Under the pieces are notes generated by a model. The model was not told the DNA's origin and ran no database searches. It saw only the letters and a program-made list of their open reading frames with translations. The translations under genes were made by a program, and so were the position numbers. DNA of 64,000 nucleotides from the NCBI RefSeq assembly GCF_022818495.1, contig NZ_CP089291.1, positions 983,536 through 1,047,535 of the forward strand. The letters run 5' to 3'. Shown here one piece after another: positions 48,889 through 58,492 of the stretch (positions within the stretch are counted from its first letter, which is position 1; every line of letters begins with the position of its first letter). Source of the stretch: Fodinisporobacter ferrooxydans (GTDB lineage Bacteria > Bacillota > Bacilli > Tumebacillales > MYW30-H2).

Positions 48889-49641
48889 TCAATGGTGATG
48901 AGCAAGATTCGCTTTGGAAGAAATATACACAAACGTTAACACAGTAAATACGAACGCTTGAATGCTGCTTACAAACCCGCTATATGCCAGCCACGGGAAC
49001 AACGGAATGACACCCGTCGGCAGGACGCCAAACAATTTGGGAATTTGCAAACAAACAGCGATCAAAACTTCACCGGCAAAAATGTTGCCAAACAGACGAA
49101 GACCTAACGTCAAGATTTTTGAAACTTCTTCGATAATCGTCATCGGCAACATAAGTGCATACGGTTGCACATAGTGGCCAAAATAAGCTTTCGGATGGCG
49201 CAAACCGATTGCATGCGCATAGATGTTGACCATCAGCGACATGCCCATCGCCAAACTCAAATCAGCAGTCGGAGACATAAAGAAAGATACTTGATCTCCC
49301 GGCTTAATGCCAAAGAAGCTGCTTCCGGTTTCGGTATGGACAACCACATTTGTGATCAAACCCATCCAGTTGGCCACAAACAAATACGTGATCATTACCA
49401 AACCCAATGGCAGATATTTTTCAGCGGTTTCTTCATCCATCATGTCGCGTGCCAATCCACGGACAAAATCAACTACCCATTCAAAAAAGTTTTGCAATCC
49501 ACTTGGACTTCTTTGATCCAATCGACTCGCTGCTGCGCGCGCAACAATCGCTACGATCAATGCTGTAATAATGGACATTCCAATAACCGTCAGATTAAAG
49601 GTAAGACCTGCGATTGTAATTTTGGGAAACGCGTGTTCCAA
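48889..49641 (-). CDS. atpB: ATP synthase a subunit
   Basis: 250 aa, six membrane helices. The essential Arg is in LTLGLRLFGNIFAGEVLI, and PYALMLPMTIIEEVSK precedes it. It forms the proton half-channels beside the c-ring. It follows atpI by 18 bp. Confidence 0.97.
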   Translation of the reverse strand: MEHAFPKITIAGLTFNLTVIGMSIITALIVAIVARAAASRLDQRSPSGLQNFFEWVVDFVRGLARDMMDEETAEKYLPLGLVMITYLFVANWMGLITNVVVHTETGSSFFGIKPGDQVSFFMSPTADLSLAMGMSLMVNIYAHAIGLRHPKAYFGHYVQPYALMLPMTIIEEVSKILTLGLRLFGNIFAGEVLIAVCLQIPKLFGVLPTGVIPLFPWLAYSGFVSSIQAFVFTVLTFVYISSKANLAHHH

Positions 49642-49659
49642 ACCTTTTCACCCCTTTCG

Positions 49660-50037
49660 TCACTTGGAATCTGTTGCGTGAAACAGCATAGCATCCATGA
49701 GCAACAGCAACCAGCCGACACAAAGACCGATTACAGTACACACAATGCTAATCCCGGGCGTTTTGGCGGCAATCAAACCGGCAAGCATAACTGCAACCCA
49801 GCGCGAGACCATACCAAAAGCAGGTTTCCTGCGCACTCGCCCAAGTGCAAAAGCTGCGATTTTCTCAGATTGCACAGCGATGCTAAAAACCTGATACAAA
49901 CTAGCAAGACCACCCAACAATAGACCGTTCGTATAGTATCGAACGCCTGTCCAAACCAATCCGAGGAGCAGAAAAAATACATCAACCAGCAACACTTCGA
50001 GCAAAACCCGTTTTGCCCGCAGATGAAATTCATTCAT
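49660..50037 (-). CDS. atpI: ATP synthase subunit I (AtpI)
   Basis: 125 aa from ATG 50037, which overlaps the stop of the preceding gene (TGATG). Four membrane helices (LLEVLLVDVFFLLLGLVW; YTNGLLLGGLASLYQVFSI; RWVAVMLAGLIAAKTP; IVCTVIGLCVGWLLLLMDAML). AtpI helps assemble the c-ring and may carry Mg2+. A longer in-frame start at 50130 runs through the upstream gene and is rejected. Confidence 0.85.
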   Translation of the reverse strand: MNEFHLRAKRVLLEVLLVDVFFLLLGLVWTGVRYYTNGLLLGGLASLYQVFSIAVQSEKIAAFALGRVRRKPAFGMVSRWVAVMLAGLIAAKTPGISIVCTVIGLCVGWLLLLMDAMLFHATDSK

Positions 50038-50264
50038 CAACGACGATCCCCCAGAAATGCTTTCACCAATTTCACAGCGGCAAATATCCCGCCAGATGTT
50101 CCAATGACTAATCCTACAATTGTCAACCACGGTGAAGTATGAAAGTGTCTGTCAAAAAACCGGCCTCCATACAGTCCGATAAGGATCGATGCCACCAACT
50201 GTATTCCCACCCCATGCACGAGTACGAAAGCTCGCCAGGGACTCCCCCCTCCACCTTGTTTCAT
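50037..50264 (-). CDS. AtpZ/AtpQ-like small membrane protein of the atp operon
   Basis: 75 aa with two membrane helices: VHGVGIQLVASILIGLYGGRF and WLTIVGLVIGTSGGIFAAVKLV, joined by DRHFHTSP. This is the AtpZ pattern (AtpI-associated, Gly-rich helix ends). First gene of the operon; GATGAGG precedes the ATG. It probably works with AtpI. Confidence 0.82.
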   Translation of the reverse strand: MKQGGGGSPWRAFVLVHGVGIQLVASILIGLYGGRFFDRHFHTSPWLTIVGLVIGTSGGIFAAVKLVKAFLGDRR

Positions 50265-50407
50265 ACAAACCTCATCCTTTTCATTTATTCAGTGTAACCA
50301 AATCAGATAAGGAAGTATGCCAAAAAAGTGGAAATCTCAATCGGAAACAGGCATGAGAAAAACGTCAACGAAAACTGTTGCAGTACACTTCCCCATAGTC
50401 CCAGAAC

Positions 50408-50436
50408 ATAGTACAACATGCCTGTATGTTTGTCAA
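50408..50436 (-). promoter_or_regulatory. atp operon promoter
   Basis: TTGACA (50436-50431), 17 bp, TACTAT (50413-50408) on the reverse strand; the leader before the first gene is about 135 nt. Confidence 0.78.
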
Positions 50437-50516
50437 CGAAAAATACCCGATTTCCGGCGTTTTTATGCGGTTTTCAAGGATTATTCGCAAAAGTAAATTT
50501 CACTTCCGAAATATGT

Positions 50517-51698
50517 TTAAGCCAATCGCTCGACAATTAATGCAACGCCTTGGCCTCCACCGATGCAAAGTGTTGCCAGTCCATACTTTCCTTCTCTTTT
50601 TTCCAGTTCATGCAGTAAAGTTACCAGGATTCGCGCTCCGCTTGCTCCAATCGGATGACCTAATGCAATCGCACCGCCATTGACGTTTAATTTTTCATCT
50701 GGAATCCCCAGTTCCTTGCCGACCGCCAACGCCTGTGCCGCAAATGCCTCATTCGCTTCAAATAGATCGATCTCATCCAGTGTCAATCCCGCTTTTTGCA
50801 ACGCGCGTTTGGTCGCATAAATCGGACCTAATCCCATCACTGCAGGATCCAGTCCGACAGATGCATAGCTGACGATTCTGGCGATCGGGCGGATTTGCAG
50901 TTCTGCTGCTTTCTCCCCGCTCATCACGACTGCCGCTGCTGCCCCGTCATTGATCCCTGATGCATTGCCCGCGGTAACTGTACCGTCTTTTTTAAATGCC
51001 GGGCGCAATTTGCCAAGCGACTCCAACGAAGTCGCTCTGGGATATTCATCCTGCACAAAAGAAAGGGGGTCTCCTTTTTTCTGCGGCAGTGCAACAGGCA
51101 CGATTTCTTCGGAAAAACGTCCGGAGCGAATGGCTTCTGCTGTTTTTTGCTGACTTTGCTCAGAAAATTGATCCTGCTCAAATCGGCTGATGCCCAATTG
51201 TTCTGCAATATTTTCCGCCGTAATACCCATATGTGTATCTGAAAATGCACACCACAAGCCGTCGCGGATCATACTGTCCGTAACTGTTTGATCACCCATT
51301 CGAAAGCCATCTCGGGCACCGTCTAACAAATATGGCGCACGAGACATGTTTTCCATGCCGCCTGCTACGATTACATCTGCATCGCCGGCGCGAATGGCTT
51401 GAGCTGCCAACATGACTGCCTTCAATCCGGAACCACAAACTTTATTGATGGCAACCGACGGAACTTCCGCCCTCACGCCTGCAGCAATTGCCGCCTGTCG
51501 GGCAGGATTTTGCCCAAGCCCCGCTTGCAGAACATTGCCCATGATCACTTCATCCACTACATCTTGGGTTGTACCCGCCCGTTTCAAAGCTTCTGCAATG
51601 ACAATGCCGCCCAATTGCGTGGCAGGAATCGAACGCAACGAACCTTGAAAACTGCCGATGGCAGTACGTACAGAACTGACGATAACTGCATCTTTCAT
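50517..51698 (-). CDS. Acetyl-CoA acetyltransferase (thiolase)
   Basis: 393 aa from ATG 51698 (GGAGTCG ribosome site; 15 extra codons upstream are not used). Thiolase fold with nucleophile Cys88 ([12 protein letters not shown]), the His in [17 protein letters not shown] and the second Cys in [10 protein letters not shown]. It condenses or cleaves acetyl-CoA units; biosynthetic versus degradative use cannot be told from sequence alone. No beta-oxidation partner genes are adjacent. It lies between wecB and the atp operon, where bacilli usually have none. Confidence 0.92.
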   Translation of the reverse strand: MKDAVIVSSVRTAIGSFQGSLRSIPATQLGGIVIAEALKRAGTTQDVVDEVIMGNVLQAGLGQNPARQAAIAAGVRAEVPSVAINKVCGSGLKAVMLAAQAIRAGDADVIVAGGMENMSRAPYLLDGARDGFRMGDQTVTDSMIRDGLWCAFSDTHMGITAENIAEQLGISRFEQDQFSEQSQQKTAEAIRSGRFSEEIVPVALPQKKGDPLSFVQDEYPRATSLESLGKLRPAFKKDGTVTAGNASGINDGAAAAVVMSGEKAAELQIRPIARIVSYASVGLDPAVMGLGPIYATKRALQKAGLTLDEIDLFEANEAFAAQALAVGKELGIPDEKLNVNGGAIALGHPIGASGARILVTLLHELEKREGKYGLATLCIGGGQGVALIVERLA

Positions 51699-51803
51699 CG
51701 ATATCGACTCCTTTCCGCTTGCAAAAAATGTACGTTCCAACACACAGAACGCCCCTTATCTATGATAGCGTTTTCCGGCTTTAAAAACTATACTTTTTTA
51801 CTA

Positions 51804-51867
51804 ATGCATGTTCAAAAAGCAGTTAAGCAATCCCCCGTGGAGTTTTGACTGCTTTTTGAACATCCTC
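51804..51867 (+). mobile_element. MITE-like element, copy 3 (64-bp internal deletion)
   Basis: Ends ATGCATGTTCAAAAAGC and GCTTTTTGAACATCCTC match copies 1 and 2, but the central ~90 bp are gone. The perfect 5-bp duplication TACTA (51799-51803 and 51868-51872) shows it is a real insertion. Both arms share an altered GCAGT/ACTGC in place of GTGGT/ACTAC. Confidence 0.85.
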
Positions 51868-51913
51868 TACTAGCCGTTTTTAACGAATGTGATCCGAAAG
51901 CCATCCGCACACT

Positions 51914-51939
51914 AAAAACTCCCGCTCTGCTTGCGGGAG
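51914..51939 (-). terminator. Terminator of the upp-wecB unit
   Basis: On the reverse strand CTCCCGC and GCGGGAG pair with a 7-nt loop, then TTTTTAG; 60 bp past wecB. Confidence 0.8.
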
Positions 51940-51998
51940 ATATGCTGCGCTATATGATCGGATCAAACGTGTTGTTCGCTTTACTCTATCTGCTCATG

Positions 51999-53138
51999 TT
52001 ACTGAAATTGTTCCGGCCGTTGTCCTTGTTGAAAATGATGAAGGATTGCCTGCACAATTCTCTTTGATGCGTGGCCATCCCCATACGGATTTGCGGCAAT
52101 CGCCATCTTCCGATGTTCCTCGGAATCATTCATTAGCGTATTGGCAAGTTCAAAAATGTCGGATTCATCCGTTCCCGCCAATTTCAGAGTTCCTGCGGCA
52201 ATTCCTTCAGGCCGTTCGGTCGTATTCCGCAACACTAGCACGGGAACCCCTAATGAAGGCGCTTCTTCCTGGATCCCGCCGCTGTCTGTAAGAATCAGAT
52301 AGCTGCGCGCCATAAAATTGTGCGTATCTTGCACGTCGAGCGGATCGATCAGATGGATTCGCGGATGATTGCCCAGAATGGTCTGCGCCGTATCTTGTAC
52401 GACCGGATTCAAATGCACCGGATAGATGACGACAACATCGTCATGTTCCTCTACAAGGCGCCGAACCGCCCGGCAGATATTTTCGAGCTTTTCTCCTAAA
52501 TTTTCCCGCCGATGTGCTGTCATGAAGACCAACCGCTGTCCGTCTGCCAATCCATCGAGAATGGGATGCCTGTACTTCTGCAGAACCGTTGTCGCCATCG
52601 CGTCGATGACCGTGTTCCCGGTAATATAAATCGATTCCAAAGGTTTATGTTCTTGCAGCAAATGTTGTGCCGCCTGCTTAGTCGGCGCAAAATGCAAATC
52701 TGCCAGAACGCCTGTCAACTGCCGATTCATCTCTTCCGGATAGGGAGAATATTTATCATACGTCCGCAGACCCGCTTCTACATGTCCCACGGTGATTTGT
52801 TGATAAAATGCGGCAAGGCTTGCAACAAAGGTTGTGGATGTATCGCCATGAACGAGCACAATGTGCGGCTGCTCTTTCTGCAATACATCTTCCAGACCCT
52901 GCAAAACTCGAACGGCGATTCCTGTCAGTGTCTGCTTTTGCTGCATAATATCCAAATCATAATCCGGAACGATTGCAAACAGCTCCAATACTTGATCCAG
53001 CATTTGACGATGCTGTGCTGTCACGCAAACTTTCGAAACGATTTGCGGATGAGCCGCCAGTTCTTTGACAAGCGGCGCCATTTTCACCGCTTCCGGACGC
53101 GTTCCAAAAATCGTCAGTACACGAATCTTTTCCGCCAC
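51999..53138 (-). CDS. wecB: UDP-N-acetylglucosamine 2-epimerase (non-hydrolysing)
   Basis: 379 aa. It makes UDP-ManNAc for wall teichoic acid linkage or capsule. GTRPEAVKMAPLVKEL at residues 11-26, HGDTSTTF near 95, HVEAGLRTYDKYSPYPEE and the late DSGGIQEEAPSLGVP are the family signatures. The mnaA gene of Bacillus is the equivalent, and it too lies between upp and atp there. It is 24 bp after upp. Confidence 0.95.
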   Translation of the reverse strand: MAEKIRVLTIFGTRPEAVKMAPLVKELAAHPQIVSKVCVTAQHRQMLDQVLELFAIVPDYDLDIMQQKQTLTGIAVRVLQGLEDVLQKEQPHIVLVHGDTSTTFVASLAAFYQQITVGHVEAGLRTYDKYSPYPEEMNRQLTGVLADLHFAPTKQAAQHLLQEHKPLESIYITGNTVIDAMATTVLQKYRHPILDGLADGQRLVFMTAHRRENLGEKLENICRAVRRLVEEHDDVVVIYPVHLNPVVQDTAQTILGNHPRIHLIDPLDVQDTHNFMARSYLILTDSGGIQEEAPSLGVPVLVLRNTTERPEGIAAGTLKLAGTDESDIFELANTLMNDSEEHRKMAIAANPYGDGHASKRIVQAILHHFQQGQRPEQFQ

Positions 53139-53162
53139 AGTTCCATCTCCATTTCCAACCTT

Positions 53163-53822
<660 letters not shown>

Positions 53823-54002
53823 TCAAGAGGACCGAACACGGTTATTGATTTTTTGAAATTTCCGTGTATCGAACTTCTTGACTTTGTTTATCCTCTTTTT
53901 CATAAAGACCGTTTTATACCACCACTTGAAATTTCATGTTTGTCTAAATACCCGTACATTATAACAGAGCGCCTGCCCTGACACTAGTAACTGTACATAT
54001 TA

Positions 54003-54011
54003 TGGTATAAT
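54003..54011 (+). promoter_or_regulatory. Extended -10 promoter for the glycosyltransferase gene
   Basis: TGG followed by TATAAT (54006-54011) without a clear -35; about 65 bp before the start codon. An opposing TATAAT (53963-53958, reverse strand) could serve upp. Confidence 0.4.
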
Positions 54012-54077
54012 TTAGACATTTCTTTACAATTTCATGTGAAGCAGCGGAACGAATGCTACATGCCAGGAGTGGATTCT

Positions 54078-55238
54078 ATGAAGAAGCCGAACCGTGTCCT
54101 CATATTATCTTCTTCATATGGAGAAGGTCATACACAAGCATCTATCGCAATTCAGTCTGCGTTTCAAACGATTGCTCCCGATACGCAGATACGAATCGAT
54201 GATTTCATGGAGATGACCCATCCTGTACTGAATTCTTTGACCCGATACTGCTATTTCCAAAGTATTCGCTATGCTCCGAAGTTATATGGGGCATTTTACA
54301 AAAGTACTCGTTCCATCAAACCAGACTCCCTGTTTCAAAAACAATTAAACCAATTGGGCAGCCGGACGTTAAAGGATTTCCTGCAGGACTATCAACCGGA
54401 TATCGTCATTGCGACATTCCCGACGCCTGCCGGAGTCGTGTCGGGCTTGAAAGAACGCGGCGTCACCAACGTTCCGTTAGTAACCGTCATTACTGACCAT
54501 GCGGTACATAGCCAATGGCTGCATTCACAGACGGATTTATATCTGGTGGGGTCCGACTATGTGCAAAAAGGAATGATCCAACGAGGGATTGCTGAAGACA
54601 AAATTGCCGTGACAGGCATCCCCATTCGGCCGAATTTTAATCAGACCATCGAAACGCAAGAAGCGCGCAAACGATTAGGCCTGCGTCAGGAACTCCCCAC
54701 ACTTTTAATCATGGGTGGGGCATACGGGATAATGGGAGATATCGGATCCTTATGTGAAGAACTTTTTCAATTTCCGAAACCTTTGCAAATCGTTGTCATT
54801 TGCGGAAAAAACGAAAAGCTCAAACAACAGTTGGAGTCTTCGCTGCAAACAAAACAACCCATTGGGAAGAACGCCATTCATATTCATGGATTTGTTGAAA
54901 CCATTCATGATTTTATGGCAGCAGCCGATTTGATCTTGACAAAGCCTGGCGGATTAACGGTTACAGAATGTCTGGCAATGGAATTGCCGATGCTTTTGTA
55001 TCGTCCAATCCCCGGGCAAGAACAGCAAAATGCCGATTTTCTCATCCAGTCAAACGTAGCTGTATTGGCAAACACCAAAATGGAGGCTATCGATTCTGTC
55101 AATACTCTGTTATTTCGAAAACGTATTGTTTTGAAAAAAATGGGTGACCATACAAAGCAATTGAAACACACGCATGCTGCGGAAGACATTGTCGAACAAA
55201 TTATCAATCGGTTCGAAAAAACGCTGAAATACGTATAA
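54078..55238 (+). CDS. GT28/MGDG-synthase-type glycosyltransferase (UgtP/YkoN-like)
   Basis: 386 aa from ATG 54078 (CAGGAG 8 nt upstream). N-terminal SSSYGEGHTQASIAIQSAF is the galactolipid-synthase domain signature. C-terminal nucleotide-sugar site: HGFVETIHDFMAAADLILTKPGGLTVTECLAM with the conserved Gly-Gly-x-x-x-x-Glu. Enzymes of this group add glucose to diacylglycerol or act in spore-related glycosylation. No membrane helices. It is 41 bp before the deacetylase gene, so they may work on the same glycolipid or polymer. Confidence 0.85.
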   Translation: MKKPNRVLILSSSYGEGHTQASIAIQSAFQTIAPDTQIRIDDFMEMTHPVLNSLTRYCYFQSIRYAPKLYGAFYKSTRSIKPDSLFQKQLNQLGSRTLKDFLQDYQPDIVIATFPTPAGVVSGLKERGVTNVPLVTVITDHAVHSQWLHSQTDLYLVGSDYVQKGMIQRGIAEDKIAVTGIPIRPNFNQTIETQEARKRLGLRQELPTLLIMGGAYGIMGDIGSLCEELFQFPKPLQIVVICGKNEKLKQQLESSLQTKQPIGKNAIHIHGFVETIHDFMAAADLILTKPGGLTVTECLAMELPMLLYRPIPGQEQQNADFLIQSNVAVLANTKMEAIDSVNTLLFRKRIVLKKMGDHTKQLKHTHAAEDIVEQIINRFEKTLKYV

Positions 55239-55279
55239 ACCTAATACACATCCCCGAAATAGAAAGAAGGTACATCGTC

Positions 55280-56623
55280 GTGCTTGATTGGACAAGTTGG
55301 AGTATGGCTGCAGTATTGGCGCTTCTGATTGTCTGGATTCTTTACGCCGGACTGCCAGATCTTCTGTATCACATCCTTTGTATTGGCGTTTTTACAAAAG
55401 GATTTGGTGGAGAACGAAGGATTGCCTTGACATTTGATGACGGGCCCGACCCACGATTCACGCCTGAACTTCTGACAATTCTGCGAACATTTGGGGTCAC
55501 GGCTACTTTTTTTGTGATTGGCCAAAAAGCATTGCAATATCCCGAATTGTTGCGGCAAATCAATGAAGAGGGGCATGAAATCGGAATTCATGGCTTCTCA
55601 CATACACATGCCTGGTATCTGACTCCTGTACGGACATTTCGAGAATTTCGGGATACGGCAGATGCGATTGAAAGGATCACGGGCACTCGTCCCACAAGTT
55701 ACCGCCCGCCTTGGGGAATGTTTAACCTATTTACAAAATGGGCCGGAACAGCCGTCGGTGCAACACCTGTGTTATGGAATATTTCAACATATGATTGGCG
55801 CAAAGGCGATCAAACAGCTTTGATTGTACGAACCATTGTAAAAAAAGTCTGTCCTGGGTCTGTCATCCTTCTTCACGACAGCGGCGGCGCGTCAAACGCC
55901 CCTTGCAATACGCTGCAAGCCATACAAGAAGTCATTCCGTTCCTACAGCAATTGAATTATGACTTTATTCCTATTTCAAACATGAAGCAGGTATCGTATA
56001 CATACAAAGAACGCTATCGACAGTTAAATCGAATCTGGATTCAGCCGCTGTGGAATATCTGGGAATGGCTGTTTGCGAAATTATACAAAGTGGAAGTGAT
56101 CGACCCTTTAATGCGACTGTCGATCAATCGGTGGCAGCACTCGAATATATCAGATGAGCAAGGGCGCTCATTGATTGGAAAGGGAGACACAGTAGCAGAA
56201 CTCCATTTTCAAAATGATTTTCTGCGCAGTCTGTCTAGTGAAGATTCGTCAGAACGAACGGCGATTCAAGCGATTCGCCAAATGCGAAAATCTTTGCACA
56301 ATCTTGCTGCAACGCTGCAACATGATCCCCGTTATAAGCATGTAAAGGCAATCTATGGAGTGACGCTCATTCACCGCGGTGCCGAAGGAGTGGGATTTCA
56401 TGTGGCGGACATTCCGAATACGCTTGGCAACCGATATGAAAAACTATTTTTGCGTTGGTTGCTAATCTTATATCATCCCCAAGGCGCCAAACGTTTGCAA
56501 AAACGAACCCATTTGCTCGTCCCGCGGTTAGTATGGATGTCCCGTGAAGAGCTTTTCAATCAATATTTGCAAGCTGTGCCCAAGCAAAAGCAACATAAGC
56601 AGCAAGGAGCCGCTCTCCATTGA
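55280..56623 (+). CDS. NodB-type polysaccharide deacetylase with C-terminal YkoP-like domain
   Basis: 447 aa from GTG 55280 (GAAGG 8 nt upstream). One N-terminal membrane anchor (MAAVLALLIVWILYAG). The NodB domain at about residues 45-240 has metal-binding TFDDGPD (Asp, Asp), HxxxH as HGFSHTH, RPPWG and the late catalytic-His motif LLHDSGG, so it should be active. Residues about 255-430 form a second domain (LYKVEVIDPLMRLSINRW...GDTVAELHFQNDFLRSL...HRGAEGVGFHVADIP) similar to Bacillus YkoP, usually a separate protein. Acts at or outside the membrane on wall or glycolipid sugars. Confidence 0.8.
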   Translation: MLDWTSWSMAAVLALLIVWILYAGLPDLLYHILCIGVFTKGFGGERRIALTFDDGPDPRFTPELLTILRTFGVTATFFVIGQKALQYPELLRQINEEGHEIGIHGFSHTHAWYLTPVRTFREFRDTADAIERITGTRPTSYRPPWGMFNLFTKWAGTAVGATPVLWNISTYDWRKGDQTALIVRTIVKKVCPGSVILLHDSGGASNAPCNTLQAIQEVIPFLQQLNYDFIPISNMKQVSYTYKERYRQLNRIWIQPLWNIWEWLFAKLYKVEVIDPLMRLSINRWQHSNISDEQGRSLIGKGDTVAELHFQNDFLRSLSSEDSSERTAIQAIRQMRKSLHNLAATLQHDPRYKHVKAIYGVTLIHRGAEGVGFHVADIPNTLGNRYEKLFLRWLLILYHPQGAKRLQKRTHLLVPRLVWMSREELFNQYLQAVPKQKQHKQQGAALH

Positions 56624-56677
56624 TTCATATTTCCATGCACAAGTTTCTGACAGCACAAACAGGATGTGAATAAGAAA

Positions 56678-56714
56678 CCCGCACCACTACTATGTGAATG
56701 CGGGCTCCCTTTTT
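56678..56714 (+). terminator. Terminator after the deacetylase gene
   Basis: CCCGCA (56678-56683) and TGCGGG (56699-56704) pair, followed by CTCCCTTTTTCC. Its position also suits the end of sodA on the other strand. Confidence 0.65.
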
Positions 56715-56791
56715 CCTTTATTTTTCAACGATATTACGAAGCACGAATTACGGGTATTACGGATGGGCATTACGGAAACAAGCCAGAAGTC

Positions 56792-57406
56792 TTAGCGAGC
56801 TGCCAAGTAACGCTTATTTACTTCGTCCCAGTTGACAACGTTCCAGAATGCCGCAATATAATCCGGGCGCTTGTTTTGATACTTGAGGTAGTACGCATGC
56901 TCCCAAACATCAAGGCCAAGAACCGGAGTACCACTGCCGTCCATTAAAGGATTGTCCTGGTTCGGTGTACTTGTAATCGCCAATTTTCCACCTTTCACCA
57001 CTAACCAAGCCCAACCGCTTCCGAAACGTCCTGCAGCAGCTTTTGCAAAGTCTGCTTTAAACGCGTCAAAACTGCCAAATGTACTGGTAATTGCATCTGC
57101 AACTTCACCTGTTGGCTGACCGCCGCCATTTGGGCTCAATACTTGCCAGAACAAAGAGTGGTTTGCATGACCGCCGCCGTTATTCCGTACTGCCGTCCGA
57201 GCAGCTTCCGGAACGCGATCCAAGTTTGCGATCACTTCTTCAACACTCATATTGAAAAACTCGTCATGACCTTCTAAAGCCGCATTTAAATTATTCACGT
57301 ATGTAGCATGGTGGCGATCATGGTGAATATTCATTGTTTGTTCATCAATATGTGGTTCGAGAGCGTTTGCAGCATAAGGCAGTGCTGGTAATTCAAACTT
57401 TGCCAT
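56792..57406 (-). CDS. sodA: Superoxide dismutase (Mn/Fe family)
   Basis: 204 aa. Ligands: His in MNIHHDRHH, His in [11 protein letters not shown], and [18 protein letters not shown] with Asp and His. The GGGQ-type glycine near the C-terminal region and the overall sequence fit the Mn form, as in bacilli. It removes superoxide in the cytosol or spore. AAAAGGAGG is 6 nt before the ATG. Single gene. Confidence 0.96.
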   Translation of the reverse strand: MAKFELPALPYAANALEPHIDEQTMNIHHDRHHATYVNNLNAALEGHDEFFNMSVEEVIANLDRVPEAARTAVRNNGGGHANHSLFWQVLSPNGGGQPTGEVADAITSTFGSFDAFKADFAKAAAGRFGSGWAWLVVKGGKLAITSTPNQDNPLMDGSGTPVLGLDVWEHAYYLKYQNKRPDYIAAFWNVVNWDEVNKRYLAAR

Positions 57407-57512
57407 TAGTATTACCTCCTTTTGTCATCGAAACCTATTGTATGCGAATTGTTTCCACGCTATACGAAACATTGCTAGCATACATTCTTATTTTTTACCA
57501 ATTGCCCGGGAT

Positions 57513-57539
57513 TGTCAACCTAACTTAGAAGAATTCTAA
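57513..57539 (-). promoter_or_regulatory. sodA upstream region: -35 and PerR/Fur-like box
   Basis: Reverse strand: TTAGAATTCTTCTAA (57539-57525), a near-perfect 7-1-7 inverted repeat close to the PerR/Fur consensus, then 6 bp and a perfect -35 TTGACA (57518-57513). No good -10 is seen 17 bp further (A-rich). Confidence 0.45.
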
Positions 57540-57660
57540 TAAAGTAGATATAGAAATATTTATATCTACATGATGAAACAAAACAACCACCCATACTACC
57601 CATATCAGCCAGATGAGTGGTCATTTTGCAGAATTGTTTGATTGCGTTCGATTCTTCTTT

Positions 57661-57984
57661 TTAAAAAGCCGGCCCGTGGCCACAAACCGGACAGCATTTA
57701 TACACATAATAACAGTGTTTTAAATGTTCCAGATACATCATGTGATGATAATGAATATACTCCAAGTGCATATGATAATGATGTGGTTGCGGGTGTGGAG
57801 CGGGTTGTGTTGCTATCGGCGCTGTCATCTTTGCCTTTGGCATCTGCATAGGTGGCATCTGCATGGGCATTTGCATAGGCATTTGCATAGGCATTGGCGC
57901 CGGTGCCGGCGGCATGACAGGAGCTGGAACAACTTGCATCGGCTCCATCTGCGGAACAGGTTTATACATTGGTGCTTTTTCCAT
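57661..57984 (-). CDS. Met/Pro- and His-rich small protein, possible metal-binding coat protein
   Basis: 107 aa from ATG 57984 (AAGGAGG 8 nt upstream; a frame 15 codons longer is not used). Residues 21-50 are Met-Pro-Gln repeats (MPMQMPMQMPMQMP); 18 Met in all. Residues 64-103 hold 11 His and several Tyr (HPQPHHYHMHLEYIHYHHMM), then CYYVYKCCPVCGHGP with four Cys. No signal or membrane segment. Met, His and Cys clusters are typical of copper or other metal binding, and His/Tyr-rich small proteins are common in spore coats. Both readings are inference; no family recognised. Confidence 0.7.
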   Translation of the reverse strand: MEKAPMYKPVPQMEPMQVVPAPVMPPAPAPMPMQMPMQMPMQMPPMQMPKAKMTAPIATQPAPHPQPHHYHMHLEYIHYHHMMYLEHLKHCYYVYKCCPVCGHGPAF

Positions 57985-58113
57985 TCGATAGTTCCTCCTT
58001 AGTTGCTTCCAAAAATACTCAGTATTCACTGGTCAATACACCATATGCAGTTGCCCGGATTTGTGCGCATGCCCGCCAAAAAATAAGTGCATAAAAATCG
58101 ATGTTTGCGGAAC
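57985..58113. other. Interval between the Met/His-rich gene and the leuS leader
   Basis: Carries the ribosome site of the leftward gene. No terminator, repeat or further gene is seen. Confidence 0.4.
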
Positions 58114-58142
58114 TTGCAGTTTTTTGAAAATTTCAATACAAT
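58114..58142 (+). promoter_or_regulatory. leuS promoter
   Basis: TTGCAG (58114-58119), 17 bp, TACAAT (58137-58142); start near 58149, just before the T-box leader. Confidence 0.65.
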
Positions 58143-58149
58143 AGAATTT

Positions 58150-58404
58150 AAATTGCAAACGGTATCGACAGTGAGAAGGAGCAGTAATAAACAAAAGCAG
58201 TCCAGAGAGTTGGCGATTGGTGTAAGTCAATCTGCGTTTCGTTTATGAACTCGCCTTTGAGTTGCAAAAATGAAAAGATTCCCACGGCAATACCCACATG
58301 CTGGAAACCAAGTAATTTTTGCCGTCATCCACGTTACGGAAATGAAGTGAGTGCATCATATGTACTAAGTTGGGTGGTACCGCGGGAATTAGCTCAAGTA
58401 TGCT
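58150..58404 (+). ncRNA. T-box leader, leucine-specific
   Basis: Stem I elements: AGAGAG near 58204, GGTGTAAG distal loop, then GAA-CTC-GC with CTC (Leu) at 58250-58252 as the likely specifier codon. The T-box itself, GTTGGGTGGTACCGCGG, spans about 58369-58385. Uncharged tRNA-Leu would stabilise the antiterminator and let leuS be read. Confidence 0.93.
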
Positions 58405-58447
58405 AACCTCTCGTCCCAAGCAATTGGGATGAGAGGTTATTCTATTT
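58405..58447 (+). terminator. T-box-controlled terminator
   Basis: AACCTCTCGTCCCAA (58405-58419) and TTGGGATGAGAGGTT (58424-58438) pair with one mismatch around GCAA, then ATTCTATTTT. Confidence 0.9.
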
Positions 58448-58492
58448 TACGATTGTTTACATGTAGAAGGATTCTGAAGGAGGATTTTTGGT

